Shown in pieces: positions 16,558 to 24,229 of a stretch of DNA of 25,325 nt. Within the stretch, counting starts at the first letter, position 1, and each line of letters opens with the position of its first letter. Position numbers and translations under genes: made by a program. Source of the stretch: Pseudomonadota bacterium (lineage in GTDB: Bacteria > Pseudomonadota > Gammaproteobacteria > Pseudomonadales > Pseudomonadaceae); NCBI GenBank assembly GCA_023431055.1, contig JAEYXX010000126.1:1-25325 (forward strand), in the 5' to 3' direction. The notes beneath the pieces were generated by a model. It did no database searches. It saw only the letters and a program-made list of their open reading frames with translations, and was not told where the DNA came from.

Positions 16558-17859
16558 ATGATGAGCCTGCTCGTCGTCGCCGCGATCGTCCTCGCCGTCG
16601 CGTTGGGGTACACCACCAAGATCAACATCGGCCTGTTCGCCATCGCCTTCGCCTATCTGCTGGGCTGCTTCGGCATGGGCATGAGCCCGGGCGACATCAT
16701 CAACATGTGGCCGCTGAAGATCTTCTTCGTGATCTTCTCGGTTTGCCTGTTCTATAGCTTCGCTACCGTCAACGGCACCCTGGAAAAACTCGCTGGGCAT
16801 CTGCTGTATCGCTGTCGTGGCGTGCCGCACCTGCTGCCCTATGCCATTTTGCTGACCTCGGGGGTGATCGCTGCCATGGGCGCCGGTTACTACACCGTGC
16901 TGGCCTTCATGGCGCCGCTGACCCTGCTGCTGTGCCAGCGCACCGGCATGAGCCTGATTCTCGGAGGCATGGCAGTTAACTATGGTGCGCTGGCCGGGGC
17001 GAACTTCGTCTCCAGCCAGAGTGGCATCATCTTCCGCGGCCTGATGACCGGCGCCGGCATGCCCGAGAGCGAAGCCTTCGTGAATGCCCTGGCGATCTTC
17101 GCCAGCACGGCGATCATCCCGGTGCTGGTGATTTCCGCGTTCGTCTTCCTCGGCGGCCATGGCCGCAACCTCAAGAATGCGGTACTCGCCGCCGACCTGC
17201 CGGAAGCATTCAACCGTGAGCAGAAGCTGACGCTGCTGCTGACCGTGCTGATGATGGTGCTGGTGCTCGCTGCACCGCTGGCACTGCTGGCCTTCCCGGA
17301 CAATGCCACGATCAAGTTCATCAACAGCAAGGTGGACATCGGCCTGATCGCCAGCGTGTTCTCGGTGATCGCCCTGCTGCTCAAGCTGGGTGACGAGCGC
17401 AAGGCCATCGCCTCGGTGCCCTGGGCCACGCTGATCATGATCTGCGGTGTCGGCATGCTGATTACCGTCGCGATCAAGGCCGGTACCATCGACGCCCTGG
17501 CGTCCTGGATCGGCGGCAATATCCCGCCGTTGATGATCCCGGTGGCCTTCGGCGTGGTGGCGGCGCTGATGTCGATCTTCGCCAGTACGCTGGGGGTGGT
17601 GACGCCGGCACTGTTCCCCATGGTGCTGCCGCTGTCGGCGTCGATGTCGATCGATCCGATGATCCTTTTCATCGCCATCGTGGTCGGTGCCCAGGCCACC
17701 TCGATCTCGCCGTTCTCCTCCGGTGGCAGCCTGCTGCTGGGTTCCTGCACCGATGACAAGGTGCGCTCGACCCTGTTCTCGCAGCTGCTGCTACGCGCCG
17801 CGCCCATCGGCTTTATTGCGGCGATGCTGTTCAACCTGGCGCTGACTTTCCTGTTCTGA
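16558..17859 (+). CDS. MatC-type dicarboxylate carrier (MatC_N domain)
   Basis: A 433-residue membrane protein of the ion-transporter superfamily. AAGGAA at 16545-16550 selects the ATG at 16558; a second ATG follows immediately. The first 150 residues look like the MatC N-terminal domain (KINIGLFAIAFAYLLG, then a VNGTLEKLAGHLLYRCRG-like segment and GAGYYTVLAFMAPL), named after the rhizobial malonate carrier. The second half repeats the pattern with ISPFSSGGSLLLGSCTDDKVR near the end. It starts 37 bp after the amidohydrolase, with no promoter between, so the two form an operon in which this protein probably imports the hydrolase's substrate. No malonate enzymes (MatA/MatB) are nearby. Confidence 0.88.
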   Translation: MMSLLVVAAIVLAVALGYTTKINIGLFAIAFAYLLGCFGMGMSPGDIINMWPLKIFFVIFSVCLFYSFATVNGTLEKLAGHLLYRCRGVPHLLPYAILLTSGVIAAMGAGYYTVLAFMAPLTLLLCQRTGMSLILGGMAVNYGALAGANFVSSQSGIIFRGLMTGAGMPESEAFVNALAIFASTAIIPVLVISAFVFLGGHGRNLKNAVLAADLPEAFNREQKLTLLLTVLMMVLVLAAPLALLAFPDNATIKFINSKVDIGLIASVFSVIALLLKLGDERKAIASVPWATLIMICGVGMLITVAIKAGTIDALASWIGGNIPPLMIPVAFGVVAALMSIFASTLGVVTPALFPMVLPLSASMSIDPMILFIAIVVGAQATSISPFSSGGSLLLGSCTDDKVRSTLFSQLLLRAAPIGFIAAMLFNLALTFLF

Positions 17860-17901
17860 TGTAAAGGGTTCTTCGTATAGTTGGGGAAGGTGTGAGTTGA
17901 T

Positions 17902-18585
17902 ACCGGACTGGCAAGTTTCTGTGCGTATCGCTTACTGGCTTAGCACTATCCATTACCGCGTCTGCTGAACGTTTGAGTTGCGCCCCTTACGGGCGCCACA
18001 CCTTTCTTGCTTGCCCAAGAAAGGTGTGCCAAAGAAGGGCACCCCGACATCCGGGTTTCGCTACGCGAAACTTCCCTCGCTCCGGCGCTGCTCCGGGGGC
18101 CGGCTTACATGGGCCATCCCTGGCCCATTAAGCCTTTCGCCGCATCCATGCGGCTCATCCCCCTGCGCAACACCTCCACTCGGCCTCCTGAAGGGGACCG
18201 GGCCGCGAGCTTGCGTAATCTTCGCAAAATTGAAATTAGCGGCGTCTGGCTTTTGCCTTTGCTCTTCAACTGCGATGGGACAGACGACGCCCAAGTCCCC
18301 TTCAGGAGGCCGAGTGGAATCGCCGTGGAAGGGGTTGAGCGACATGGATGTCGCGAGAGCTGCGATGGGCCAGGGATGGCCCTTCGCAGCGTGCCCCTGG
18401 AGCGGTGATGGAGCGAGGGAACCCCGGCGTAGCCGGGGCCGTATGCAGGGGTGTGTTTCTTTGCTTACTTTCTTTGCACAAGCAAAGAAAGTGAGTCGCC
18501 CGTAAGGGGCGAAACCCATCAGTCTAGGCGACGCGTTAACGGATAGTGCCAGCACCGAAAGAACACACATAGTTGCCAGTCCGGT
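17902..18585. repeat. 684-bp imperfect inverted repeat built from paired hairpins
   Basis: The two arms are 17902-18198 and 18295-18585, with a 96-base centre. Exact inverted matches: 13 bp at the tips (ACCGGACTGGCAA), 18 of 20 at 17943-17962/18530-18549, 15 of 15 at 17981-17995/18497-18511, 12 bp at 18072-18083/18410-18421, 17 bp at 18111-18127/18366-18382 and 24 bp at 18175-18198/18295-18318. Each arm also folds on itself into small hairpins at matching places (17997-18028 and 18467-18492; 18055-18071 and 18422-18438; 18139-18154 and 18339-18354). Frames crossing it encode no recognisable protein. It fills the gap between two convergent genes. It resembles intergenic repeats I remember from pseudomonads, but I cannot name it. 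Confidence 0.85.
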
Positions 18586-18621
18586 GCCAAGCGTATTCCC
18601 CGCGAGAGTGCGAAGAGCCTG

Positions 18622-18654
18622 AAAAAAGCCCCGGCATCGCGTGATGCCGGGGCT
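18622..18654 (-). terminator. Rho-independent terminator of the ClpP-like gene
   Basis: AGCCCCGGCATC (18627-18638) and GATGCCGGGGCT (18643-18654) form a perfect 12-bp stem with a GCGT loop. On the minus strand it is followed by a run of six T (18627-18622). It lies 22 bp after the stop of the gene ending at 18677. Confidence 0.92.
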
Positions 18655-18676
18655 CCATCCCCGCAAGTCCGTATCG

Positions 18677-19234
18677 CTATTTCAGCCGATAGCGTCGCAA
18701 ATCATCCGGGCTCAGCAGGCGCAAGCGCCCCGGCTCTAGCTGATAGATGTCTTCTGCCAGACGCACGTCGACGCCCATGTCGCGCAAGTAATTGGCCGGG
18801 TTGAACGACTGGCGACCGTGGGCAGCCTGCGCCAGTGCCGAATCACCGGCGGGGAAGGGCGGCCGGCGCAGGGCGACGTGGCCGTTGATGGTGCGCTTGG
18901 TGCCGGCAGCGAGCAGGTAAATGCAACTGCCCTGGCACATGCCGCCGGAAGGGACCAGCGCCTCGAAGCTGGTTTCGCGCAGCAGACGCCCCATGCGGAT
19001 GGCCTCCGGGGCGCTGCCGCCAATGCTGTCGAGCAGCACGACCTTGCGCTTGTGCTTACCCGGATTGGCGCGCAGGCCAGCCAGCAGTTTCTCGTAGTCG
19101 CCCGGAACGATCTCTTCGGAAATCTTCGCTGCCAGCATGCCGGCATTGGCTTCGACCTCCACCTGTGCCTGGGCGGTCATAGCGGTGAACAGAGTGGTGG
19201 CGATCAGGACGAAGCGTAAACGCTGGGCAATCAT
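18677..19234 (-). CDS. Periplasmic ClpP/crotonase-like protein (COG3904-like)
   Basis: A 185-residue exported protein with a signal peptide (about 1-23, cleavage after AQA). The core matches the ClpP-like pattern of predicted periplasmic proteins: VVLLDSIGGSAPEAIRMGRLL (about 65-85), where S-x-GG sits at the oxyanion position, then VPSGGMCQGSCIYLLAAG with Ser103 as the likely nucleophile between Cys100 and Cys104, which could form a disulfide. Whether it is an active protease is unknown. The ribosome site is weak. It lies 65 bp after the MFS gene on the same strand, so it may be the last gene of a LysR-MFS-ClpP-like transcript, closed by the terminator at 18622-18654. Confidence 0.8.
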   Translation of the reverse strand: MIAQRLRFVLIATTLFTAMTAQAQVEVEANAGMLAAKISEEIVPGDYEKLLAGLRANPGKHKRKVVLLDSIGGSAPEAIRMGRLLRETSFEALVPSGGMCQGSCIYLLAAGTKRTINGHVALRRPPFPAGDSALAQAAHGRQSFNPANYLRDMGVDVRLAEDIYQLEPGRLRLLSPDDLRRYRLK

Positions 19235-19299
19235 CGGGTGGGTTCGTCGGTGGCTCGGGAGGTAGAAGATACCTTGCCCGAGTCACCTCACGCACCTGT

Positions 19300-20499
19300 T
19301 CAGATTGCAGGGTTCTTGCGCTGTACCTGCCACGCCCAGCCGAACAGCAGCAGGCCGCAGATTGCGGTGGCGGCGCCAATATAGCCGGTCACCGTCCAGC
19401 CCATGCCGGCGCTGATGGCCAGGCCGCCGAGCCAGGGGCCGAGGGCATTGGCAAGGTTGAACGCGGCGTGGTTGGAGGCGGCCGCCAGCGTCTGCGCGCC
19501 GGTGGCGATGTCCATCAGGTGGGTCTGCAGTGCCGGGCCGAGGGCGATCATGGTGCCGATGGCGAAGATCGCCGGCAGGATGGTCCATAGGCTGTGCGCG
19601 GCAAAGGGGAAGACCAGCAGCACCAGCGTGCTCCAGGCCAGGATCCAGGCCACCGCGCGCAGGCGCAGGCGGTCGAACAGCCAGCCGCCTGCGCTGTTGC
19701 CGACGATGCAGCCGGCGCCGAACACGCCCATGGCTAGGGGAATCCAGCCGGGGCCGACCTGGGTGACGTGCAGCAGTGTGGGCGCCATGTAGCTGAACAC
19801 GCAGAACATCCCGGCGAAACCGATCGAGCCGATGCCCATCGCCAGCCAGATCGGCGCGCGGTTGAAGGCGCGCAGCTCGCCCTTGGGGCTGCTGCGCTGC
19901 TCGTGCGGGTCGGCCGGGAGGAAGATCGCCACCATGGCGATGGTGGTGATGGCGATGATGCCGACCAGGGCGAAGGCGTAGCGCCAGCTCATGAACTGGC
20001 CGAGCCAGGTGGCCAGCGGGTTGCCGATCAGAATGGCCACGGTCAGGCCGGCCAGCACCCGGCTCACCGCCTTGGCGCGCTTGTGCGGCGGCGCCATGGA
20101 CGCCGCTACCAGCATGGCGATGCCGAAGTAGGCGCCGTGCGGCAGGCCGGCGATGAAGCGGAACATCAGCAGCGGCTCGTAGCCCGGTGCCAGGGCGCTG
20201 GCGAAGTTGCCGAGGGCGAAGCAGCCCATCAGCAGCAGAAGCAGGATGCGCCGCGGCAGGCGTGCACCGAGCAGGGCCAGTAGCGGTGCACCGACCACCA
20301 CGCCGAGGGCATAGGCGCTGATCACGTGACCGACCTGTGGCTCGCTGACGCCAAGGTCGGCGGCGACGTTGGGCATCAGGCCCATGATGGCGAACTCGCC
20401 GGTGCCGATGGCGAAGCCGCCGAGGGCCAGGGCGAGCTGAATGAGAAGGATCGCGCCCGGCGACAGATGCGTCGCAGCGCTTGGGGAAGGCGTGTTCAT
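19300..20499 (-). CDS. MFS transporter, DHA1 (AraJ/sugar-efflux-like) family
   Basis: A 399-residue, 12-helix exporter. The first helix carries GFAIGTGEFAIMGLMPNVAADL, the hallmark of the AraJ/YdhP-type DHA1 subgroup, followed by the antiporter-type loop ARLPRRILLL and RFIAGLPHGAYFGIAM. A charged central loop (HEQRSSPKGELRAF) separates the two halves. Drug or metabolite efflux by proton exchange is the usual role; the substrate is unknown. The gene lies 74 bp downstream of the LysR gene on the same strand. Confidence 0.93.
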   Translation of the reverse strand: MNTPSPSAATHLSPGAILLIQLALALGGFAIGTGEFAIMGLMPNVAADLGVSEPQVGHVISAYALGVVVGAPLLALLGARLPRRILLLLLMGCFALGNFASALAPGYEPLLMFRFIAGLPHGAYFGIAMLVAASMAPPHKRAKAVSRVLAGLTVAILIGNPLATWLGQFMSWRYAFALVGIIAITTIAMVAIFLPADPHEQRSSPKGELRAFNRAPIWLAMGIGSIGFAGMFCVFSYMAPTLLHVTQVGPGWIPLAMGVFGAGCIVGNSAGGWLFDRLRLRAVAWILAWSTLVLLVFPFAAHSLWTILPAIFAIGTMIALGPALQTHLMDIATGAQTLAAASNHAAFNLANALGPWLGGLAISAGMGWTVTGYIGAATAICGLLLFGWAWQVQRKNPAI

Positions 20500-20573
20500 G
20501 AGTGACCTGGAGGGGGAGAAGCAAGCGCGAAATTATAATCACCCAGCGCCCTGCTTGGGTATTGGCCGCCGCT

Positions 20574-21497
20574 CTATATCGGGCTTTGAGACGAATGGTC
20601 GGCGTTGTTCAGGGCCTTCACGTAGTCGACGAAGGCGCGCAGCGGCGCCGGCACGTTACGTCTGCTGTGGTAGTACAGATAGGGCCCTTCGAAGTGTTGC
20701 CACCAGTCATGCAGGATGGGTTGCAACTGGCCGCTGGCGAGATGCGCGGCGATGTATTCCTCGAAGGTGTAGAGAATGCCGTGGCCGGCGCAGGCCGCGG
20801 CGATCAGCAGATCCTGCGAGGAGCTGACCAGGCGACCCTCGGGGGCGATGCGCAAGGTGCGTCCATCCTGCTCGAACTCCCAGACGCCGAGCTTGCCGCT
20901 GGCGAAGCGGTAGCCGAGCAGGTGGTGCTCATTCAGTTCGCCGGGATGTTGTGGCGTACCGTGGCGCTGCAGATAGCTGGGCGCGGCGACTGCCATGAAG
21001 CACTGCCGGCGCGGCCCGATGGGAATGGCGATCATGTCCTTGGCCAGGCTTTCCTCGTAGCGGATGCCGGCGTCGTAACCGGCGCCGATCACGTCGATGA
21101 AGGTGTTGTCCATGTTCACCTCCAGCGCGATGCCGGGGTAACGCGCGAGAAAACCGTCCAGCAGCTGCGGCAGGATGTGCCGGGCGATTACGCCGGGCAC
21201 ATGCAGGCGCAGCGAGCCGACCGGATGCTGTGGGTCTTCCTGCAGGTCATTGAGTGCGGTGTTGATCTCGTCCAGCGCCGGGCGCAGGCGCTGCAGCAGG
21301 CGCGCACCGATTTCCGTCGGCGTCAGGCCGCGGGTGGTGCGGTTGAGCAGGCGCACGCCCAGCTCCTTTTCCAGGCGGCGTATGCAGTCGCTGAGTGACG
21401 AGGCTGAGGTGCCGCGGCGCTGCGCTGCGGCACGAAAACCACCGGCCTCGACCACGGCGGCGAACAGGGCGATGTCGGACAGATTCGGTTGGCGCAT
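20574..21497 (-). CDS. LysR-family transcriptional regulator
   Basis: A 307-residue regulator with a typical N-terminal winged helix (2-62: LFAAVVEAGGFRAAAQRRGTS, then LSDCIRRLEKELGVRLLNRTTRGLTPTEIG) and a periplasmic-binding-like effector domain beginning near residue 92 (GSLRLHVPGVIARHILPQLL). The sequence places it in the CrgA/PA4203-like group that often controls neighbouring oxidoreductases and exporters. It is divergent from the SDR gene with 282 bp between starts, and upstream of an MFS gene on its own strand; either or both could be targets. Confidence 0.95.
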   Translation of the reverse strand: MRQPNLSDIALFAAVVEAGGFRAAAQRRGTSASSLSDCIRRLEKELGVRLLNRTTRGLTPTEIGARLLQRLRPALDEINTALNDLQEDPQHPVGSLRLHVPGVIARHILPQLLDGFLARYPGIALEVNMDNTFIDVIGAGYDAGIRYEESLAKDMIAIPIGPRRQCFMAVAAPSYLQRHGTPQHPGELNEHHLLGYRFASGKLGVWEFEQDGRTLRIAPEGRLVSSSQDLLIAAACAGHGILYTFEEYIAAHLASGQLQPILHDWWQHFEGPYLYYHSRRNVPAPLRAFVDYVKALNNADHSSQSPI

Positions 21498-21567
21498 GGG
21501 CGTCGGCTGGGCAATGACGAAGGTCCGATAATGCGGCGCAGCGCCCGCTTTGCCAATCCTGGGCTCT

Positions 21568-21625
21568 GTAGCCCGGATGCAATCCGGGAATGCATGCCAA
21601 TGGCCCCGGATTGCATCCAGGCTAC
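21568..21625. repeat. REP-like inverted pair, same family as 951-1106
   Basis: The 21 bases at 21568-21588 (GTAGCCCGGATGCAATCCGG core) are inverted at 21604-21625 with one mismatch and a spacer of about 15 bases. The core is identical to that of the outer arms at 951-972/1085-1106, but here nothing is inserted between the arms. Confidence 0.8.
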
Positions 21626-21673
21626 GGTTCGCGCCTTTGAAATACCAGGTAACTGTACGCCTGGCCGTATACC

Positions 21674-21703
21674 CTGTTCGGTCGTGACCGGCTTATCGAA
21701 CAG
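21674..21703. promoter_or_regulatory. Nested dyad, candidate LysR operator
   Basis: CTGTTCG (21674-21680) is inverted as CGAACAG at 21697-21703. The dyad CGGTC-GT-GACCG (21679-21690) overlaps its left half. It lies in the divergent LysR/SDR spacer, 77-106 bp upstream of the SDR start, the usual place for a LysR-type recognition site. The T-N11-A core is not distinctive here. Confidence 0.35.
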
Positions 21704-21779
21704 TCTTTCTGCTCGCACCCTATGTCCTGCGCCGTTGCCTGACTTGGCGCATCGAGCTAACGGATAGGAGGAAGCTGCA

Positions 21780-22829
21780 ATGAGCAGAAAAAACGAAGCG
21801 CGGCCAGGCCATACACGTCGGGATGCCCTGAAGCTGTTCGGCATGGTGGGCGGCAGTCTTGCCTTGCACGGTGTGTTGGGCGGTGTGCCGACCTTCGCCT
21901 GGGCCGACACTGCAACGGGCTGGCAGGCGACGGACATGTCGTCGCTGACCGGCAAGCGCATGCTGGTCACCGGTGGCACCAGCGGCATGGGCTTCGAGGA
22001 TGCCCTGGCCCTGAGTGGGGCCGGTGCGCAGGTGATCATCGCCGCGCGCAATGCGCAGCGTGGCGCCGAGAGCATCGAACGTATTCGTGCCCAGGTGCCG
22101 GATGCGCGGGTGCGTTTCGAACAGTTGGACCTGGCCAACCTGGCCTCGGTGCGTAGTCTGGCCCAGCGCCTGAATGCCGAGGGCGAGGTGCTGGACGTGC
22201 TGATCAACAATGCCGCGATCATGGCGCCGCCGCAGCGCGGCGTGTCTCGCGACGGTTTCGAGATGCAGCTGGCGACCAACTTTCTCGGTCATTTCGCCCT
22301 GACCGGTTTGCTCATGCCGTCGCTGCGCAAGTCATCCGATCCGCGCGTGGTGACGCTGGTGAGCATCGCGGTCAATCGTGGCCGGATCAATTTCGATGAC
22401 CTGCAGTCCGAGCGCAATTACGACCCCTATGCGGCTTACGCCCAGTCGAAGCTGGCCTGCCTGATGATGGCCTTCGAGCTGCAGCGGCGCAGTCTGGCCA
22501 ACAACTGGGGCGTGCGCAGCATCGCCGCGCATCCTGGCGTGGCCGTCACCGAACTGGTCGAGCGCGGTCCTGGACTGGACAGCGAGTTCGCTCAGCAGTG
22601 GGCGAAGGATCGCGAGGTCTATCACTCGGCGGCGCAGGGTGCGCTGTCGTCGCTGTTCGCGGCGACGGCGGCCGAGGCCGAGGGTGGTCGTTACTACGGG
22701 CCCACCGGCGAAGAGGAAAAGCGCGGCCCCCTGGGGCTGGCAAGGGTGCCGGCTGCCGCGGCGGATGCCGATGATGCGGCGCGCCTGTGGTCGGTGGCCG
22801 AGCGCCTGACGGGCGTCAGGTACGGCTGA
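21780..22829 (+). CDS. Short-chain dehydrogenase/reductase with Tat-type signal
   Basis: A 349-residue NAD(P)-dependent oxidoreductase. AGGAGG just upstream fixes the ATG at 21780. Residues 12-18 read TRRDALK and are followed by a hydrophobic stretch and AWA (40-42), a twin-arginine export signal. The SDR core has the nucleotide-binding TGGTSGMG (64-71), NNAA (143-146, normally NNAG), and a catalytic set Asn167, Ser195, Tyr220 and Lys224 (YAQSK). The Arg-rich AARNAQRG after strand 2 favours NADP. It resembles the retinol-dehydrogenase/WWOX-like branch. It is divergent from a LysR gene and followed 46 bp later by a transporter. Confidence 0.92.
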   Translation: MSRKNEARPGHTRRDALKLFGMVGGSLALHGVLGGVPTFAWADTATGWQATDMSSLTGKRMLVTGGTSGMGFEDALALSGAGAQVIIAARNAQRGAESIERIRAQVPDARVRFEQLDLANLASVRSLAQRLNAEGEVLDVLINNAAIMAPPQRGVSRDGFEMQLATNFLGHFALTGLLMPSLRKSSDPRVVTLVSIAVNRGRINFDDLQSERNYDPYAAYAQSKLACLMMAFELQRRSLANNWGVRSIAAHPGVAVTELVERGPGLDSEFAQQWAKDREVYHSAAQGALSSLFAATAAEAEGGRYYGPTGEEEKRGPLGLARVPAAAADADDAARLWSVAERLTGVRYG

Positions 22830-22875
22830 GTCATGCCGGCGCGCTGTACCGGCGCGCCCTTTCGAGGAATTTCGC

Positions 22876-24186
22876 ATGTCATCGTCAACGATGGCGCAGC
22901 GCGTGGCCGTGGCCATCAACGCGCAGCGCAACGAGCTGTGGCCGGCGCTGGCCGGTTTCACCCTGTTCTTCTGCCTGTTCTCGGGCTATTTCATGCTGCG
23001 GCCGATCCGCGAGGCGATGGGCATCGTCTCGGGGGTGGAGAACCTGCAATGGCTGTTCACCGCCACCTTCGTGGTGATGTTGATCGCGGTGCCGTTGTTC
23101 GCCTGGCTGAGTTCACGGGTGCCGCGGATTCACTTCATCGACTGGGTGTATGGCTTCTTCACCCTGAATCTGGCGTTGTTTGCCCTGTTGTTCTTCAGTG
23201 CTGAAGAGAGTGTGTGGCTGGCGCGCAGCTTCTACGTGTGGATTTCGGTCTATAACCTGTTCGTCGTTTCGGTGGCCTGGAGTCTGATGGCCGACGTGTT
23301 CGACAGCGAGCAGGCCAAGCGCCTGTTCGCCTTCATCGCCGCCGGTGCCAGCGTTGGAGGCCTGGTCGGCCCGGCGTTGAGTGCCTTGTTGGTGAGCACG
23401 CTGGGGCAGAGTGGGCTGATTCTGCTGGCTGCGGTGCTGCTGGCCGTGGCGCTGTCGCTCAAGCAGGTGCTGATGCGCTGGCGCGAGGAGGGTGGCGCGG
23501 GGCGTGCCGGTGCCGTGCGGGCGGAAAGCCCGCGGCGTCCGGTGCCGGGCAACCCGTTCAGCGGTCTGATGCGCGTGCTGTCTTCGCCCTACCTGTTTGG
23601 TATCGCCGGTTTCGTGATCCTGCTGGCCACGGCCAGCACCTTTCTTTACTTCGAGCAGGCCCGCCTGGTGGCCGAGCTGTTTCCGGATCGCGCCGCGCAG
23701 GTGCGGGTGTTCGGGGTGATCGATTTCGTGGTGCAGGCCGGCGCGCTGATTTCCCAGTTGTTCATCACCGGGCGCATCGCGCGGCGTCTGGGTGTGCGCG
23801 TGCTGTTGGCCTGTGTGCCGCTATTGGTATGTGTCGGCTTCATCGGTCTGGCCTTGATGCCGACCTTCGCCATGCTGGCAGCGCTGATGATCGTACGGCG
23901 CATCGGTGAATACGCCTTCGTGCGACCGGGGCGGGAGATGCTCTTCGCACCGCTGGATGCCGAGAGCAAATACAAGGCGAAGAACTTCATCGACACCGTG
24001 GTCTACCGCGCCGGCGATGCGCTGAGTGGCTGGCTCAAGAGCCTGCTGGACATGCTTGCCCAGGGCGCCTGGCTGGTGGCGCTGGTGGGCGCGGCCAGCG
24101 CGGCGCTGTGGGGGTTGCTCGGCTGGTACCTGGGGACCCAGGCGGACCGCAAGGCCGCCGAGCGGCAGGAACTGGTGGCTACATAG
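22876..24186 (+). CDS. MFS protein resembling NTP/NDP exchange transporters
   Basis: A 436-residue membrane protein with about 12 helices; GAGGAA lies seven bases before the ATG. The beginning (FTLFFCLFSGYFMLRPIREAMG, about 28-49) and the C-terminal FVRPGREMLFAPLDAESKYKAKNFIDT are typical of the ATP/ADP translocase-like group (COG3202). In free-living bacteria these proteins are not shown to exchange nucleotides, so the substrate is open. A charged loop of about 35 residues divides the halves. It is co-directional with the SDR gene and probably in one transcript with it; a perfect hairpin follows the stop. Confidence 0.88.
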   Translation: MSSSTMAQRVAVAINAQRNELWPALAGFTLFFCLFSGYFMLRPIREAMGIVSGVENLQWLFTATFVVMLIAVPLFAWLSSRVPRIHFIDWVYGFFTLNLALFALLFFSAEESVWLARSFYVWISVYNLFVVSVAWSLMADVFDSEQAKRLFAFIAAGASVGGLVGPALSALLVSTLGQSGLILLAAVLLAVALSLKQVLMRWREEGGAGRAGAVRAESPRRPVPGNPFSGLMRVLSSPYLFGIAGFVILLATASTFLYFEQARLVAELFPDRAAQVRVFGVIDFVVQAGALISQLFITGRIARRLGVRVLLACVPLLVCVGFIGLALMPTFAMLAALMIVRRIGEYAFVRPGREMLFAPLDAESKYKAKNFIDTVVYRAGDALSGWLKSLLDMLAQGAWLVALVGAASAALWGLLGWYLGTQADRKAAERQELVAT

Positions 24187-24193
24187 ACCGGAC

Positions 24194-24225
24194 TTTGCAG
24201 GAGCCGCAGGCACGGCTCCTGCAAA
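24194..24225. terminator. Perfect hairpin terminator between convergent genes
   Basis: TTTGCAGGAGCCG (24194-24206) and CGGCTCCTGCAAA (24213-24225) form a perfect 13-bp stem with a CAGGCA loop. It starts eight bases after the MFS stop and ends five bases before the end of the convergent transferase gene, so it probably ends both transcripts. The stem contains the GCAGGAGC word of REP sequences and may derive from one. Confidence 0.8.
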
Positions 24226-24229
24226 CGCG

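Noticed and set aside
18061..18666. Open frames on both strands inside the large inverted repeat (also 17978-18505 and 18007-18408)
   Set aside because: They follow the repeat and change across its hairpins, lack ribosome sites and family features, and the repeat structure explains the sequence better than coding does.
20502..21398. A 298-codon plus-strand frame opposite the LysR gene
   Set aside because: It is the antisense shadow of a clear LysR protein with complete domains.
22838..22858. GGCGCGC/GCGCGCC hairpin between the SDR and MFS genes as a terminator
   Set aside because: The stem is short and has no T run, and the 46-bp gap suits an operon; the perfect hairpin at 24194-24225 is a better end.
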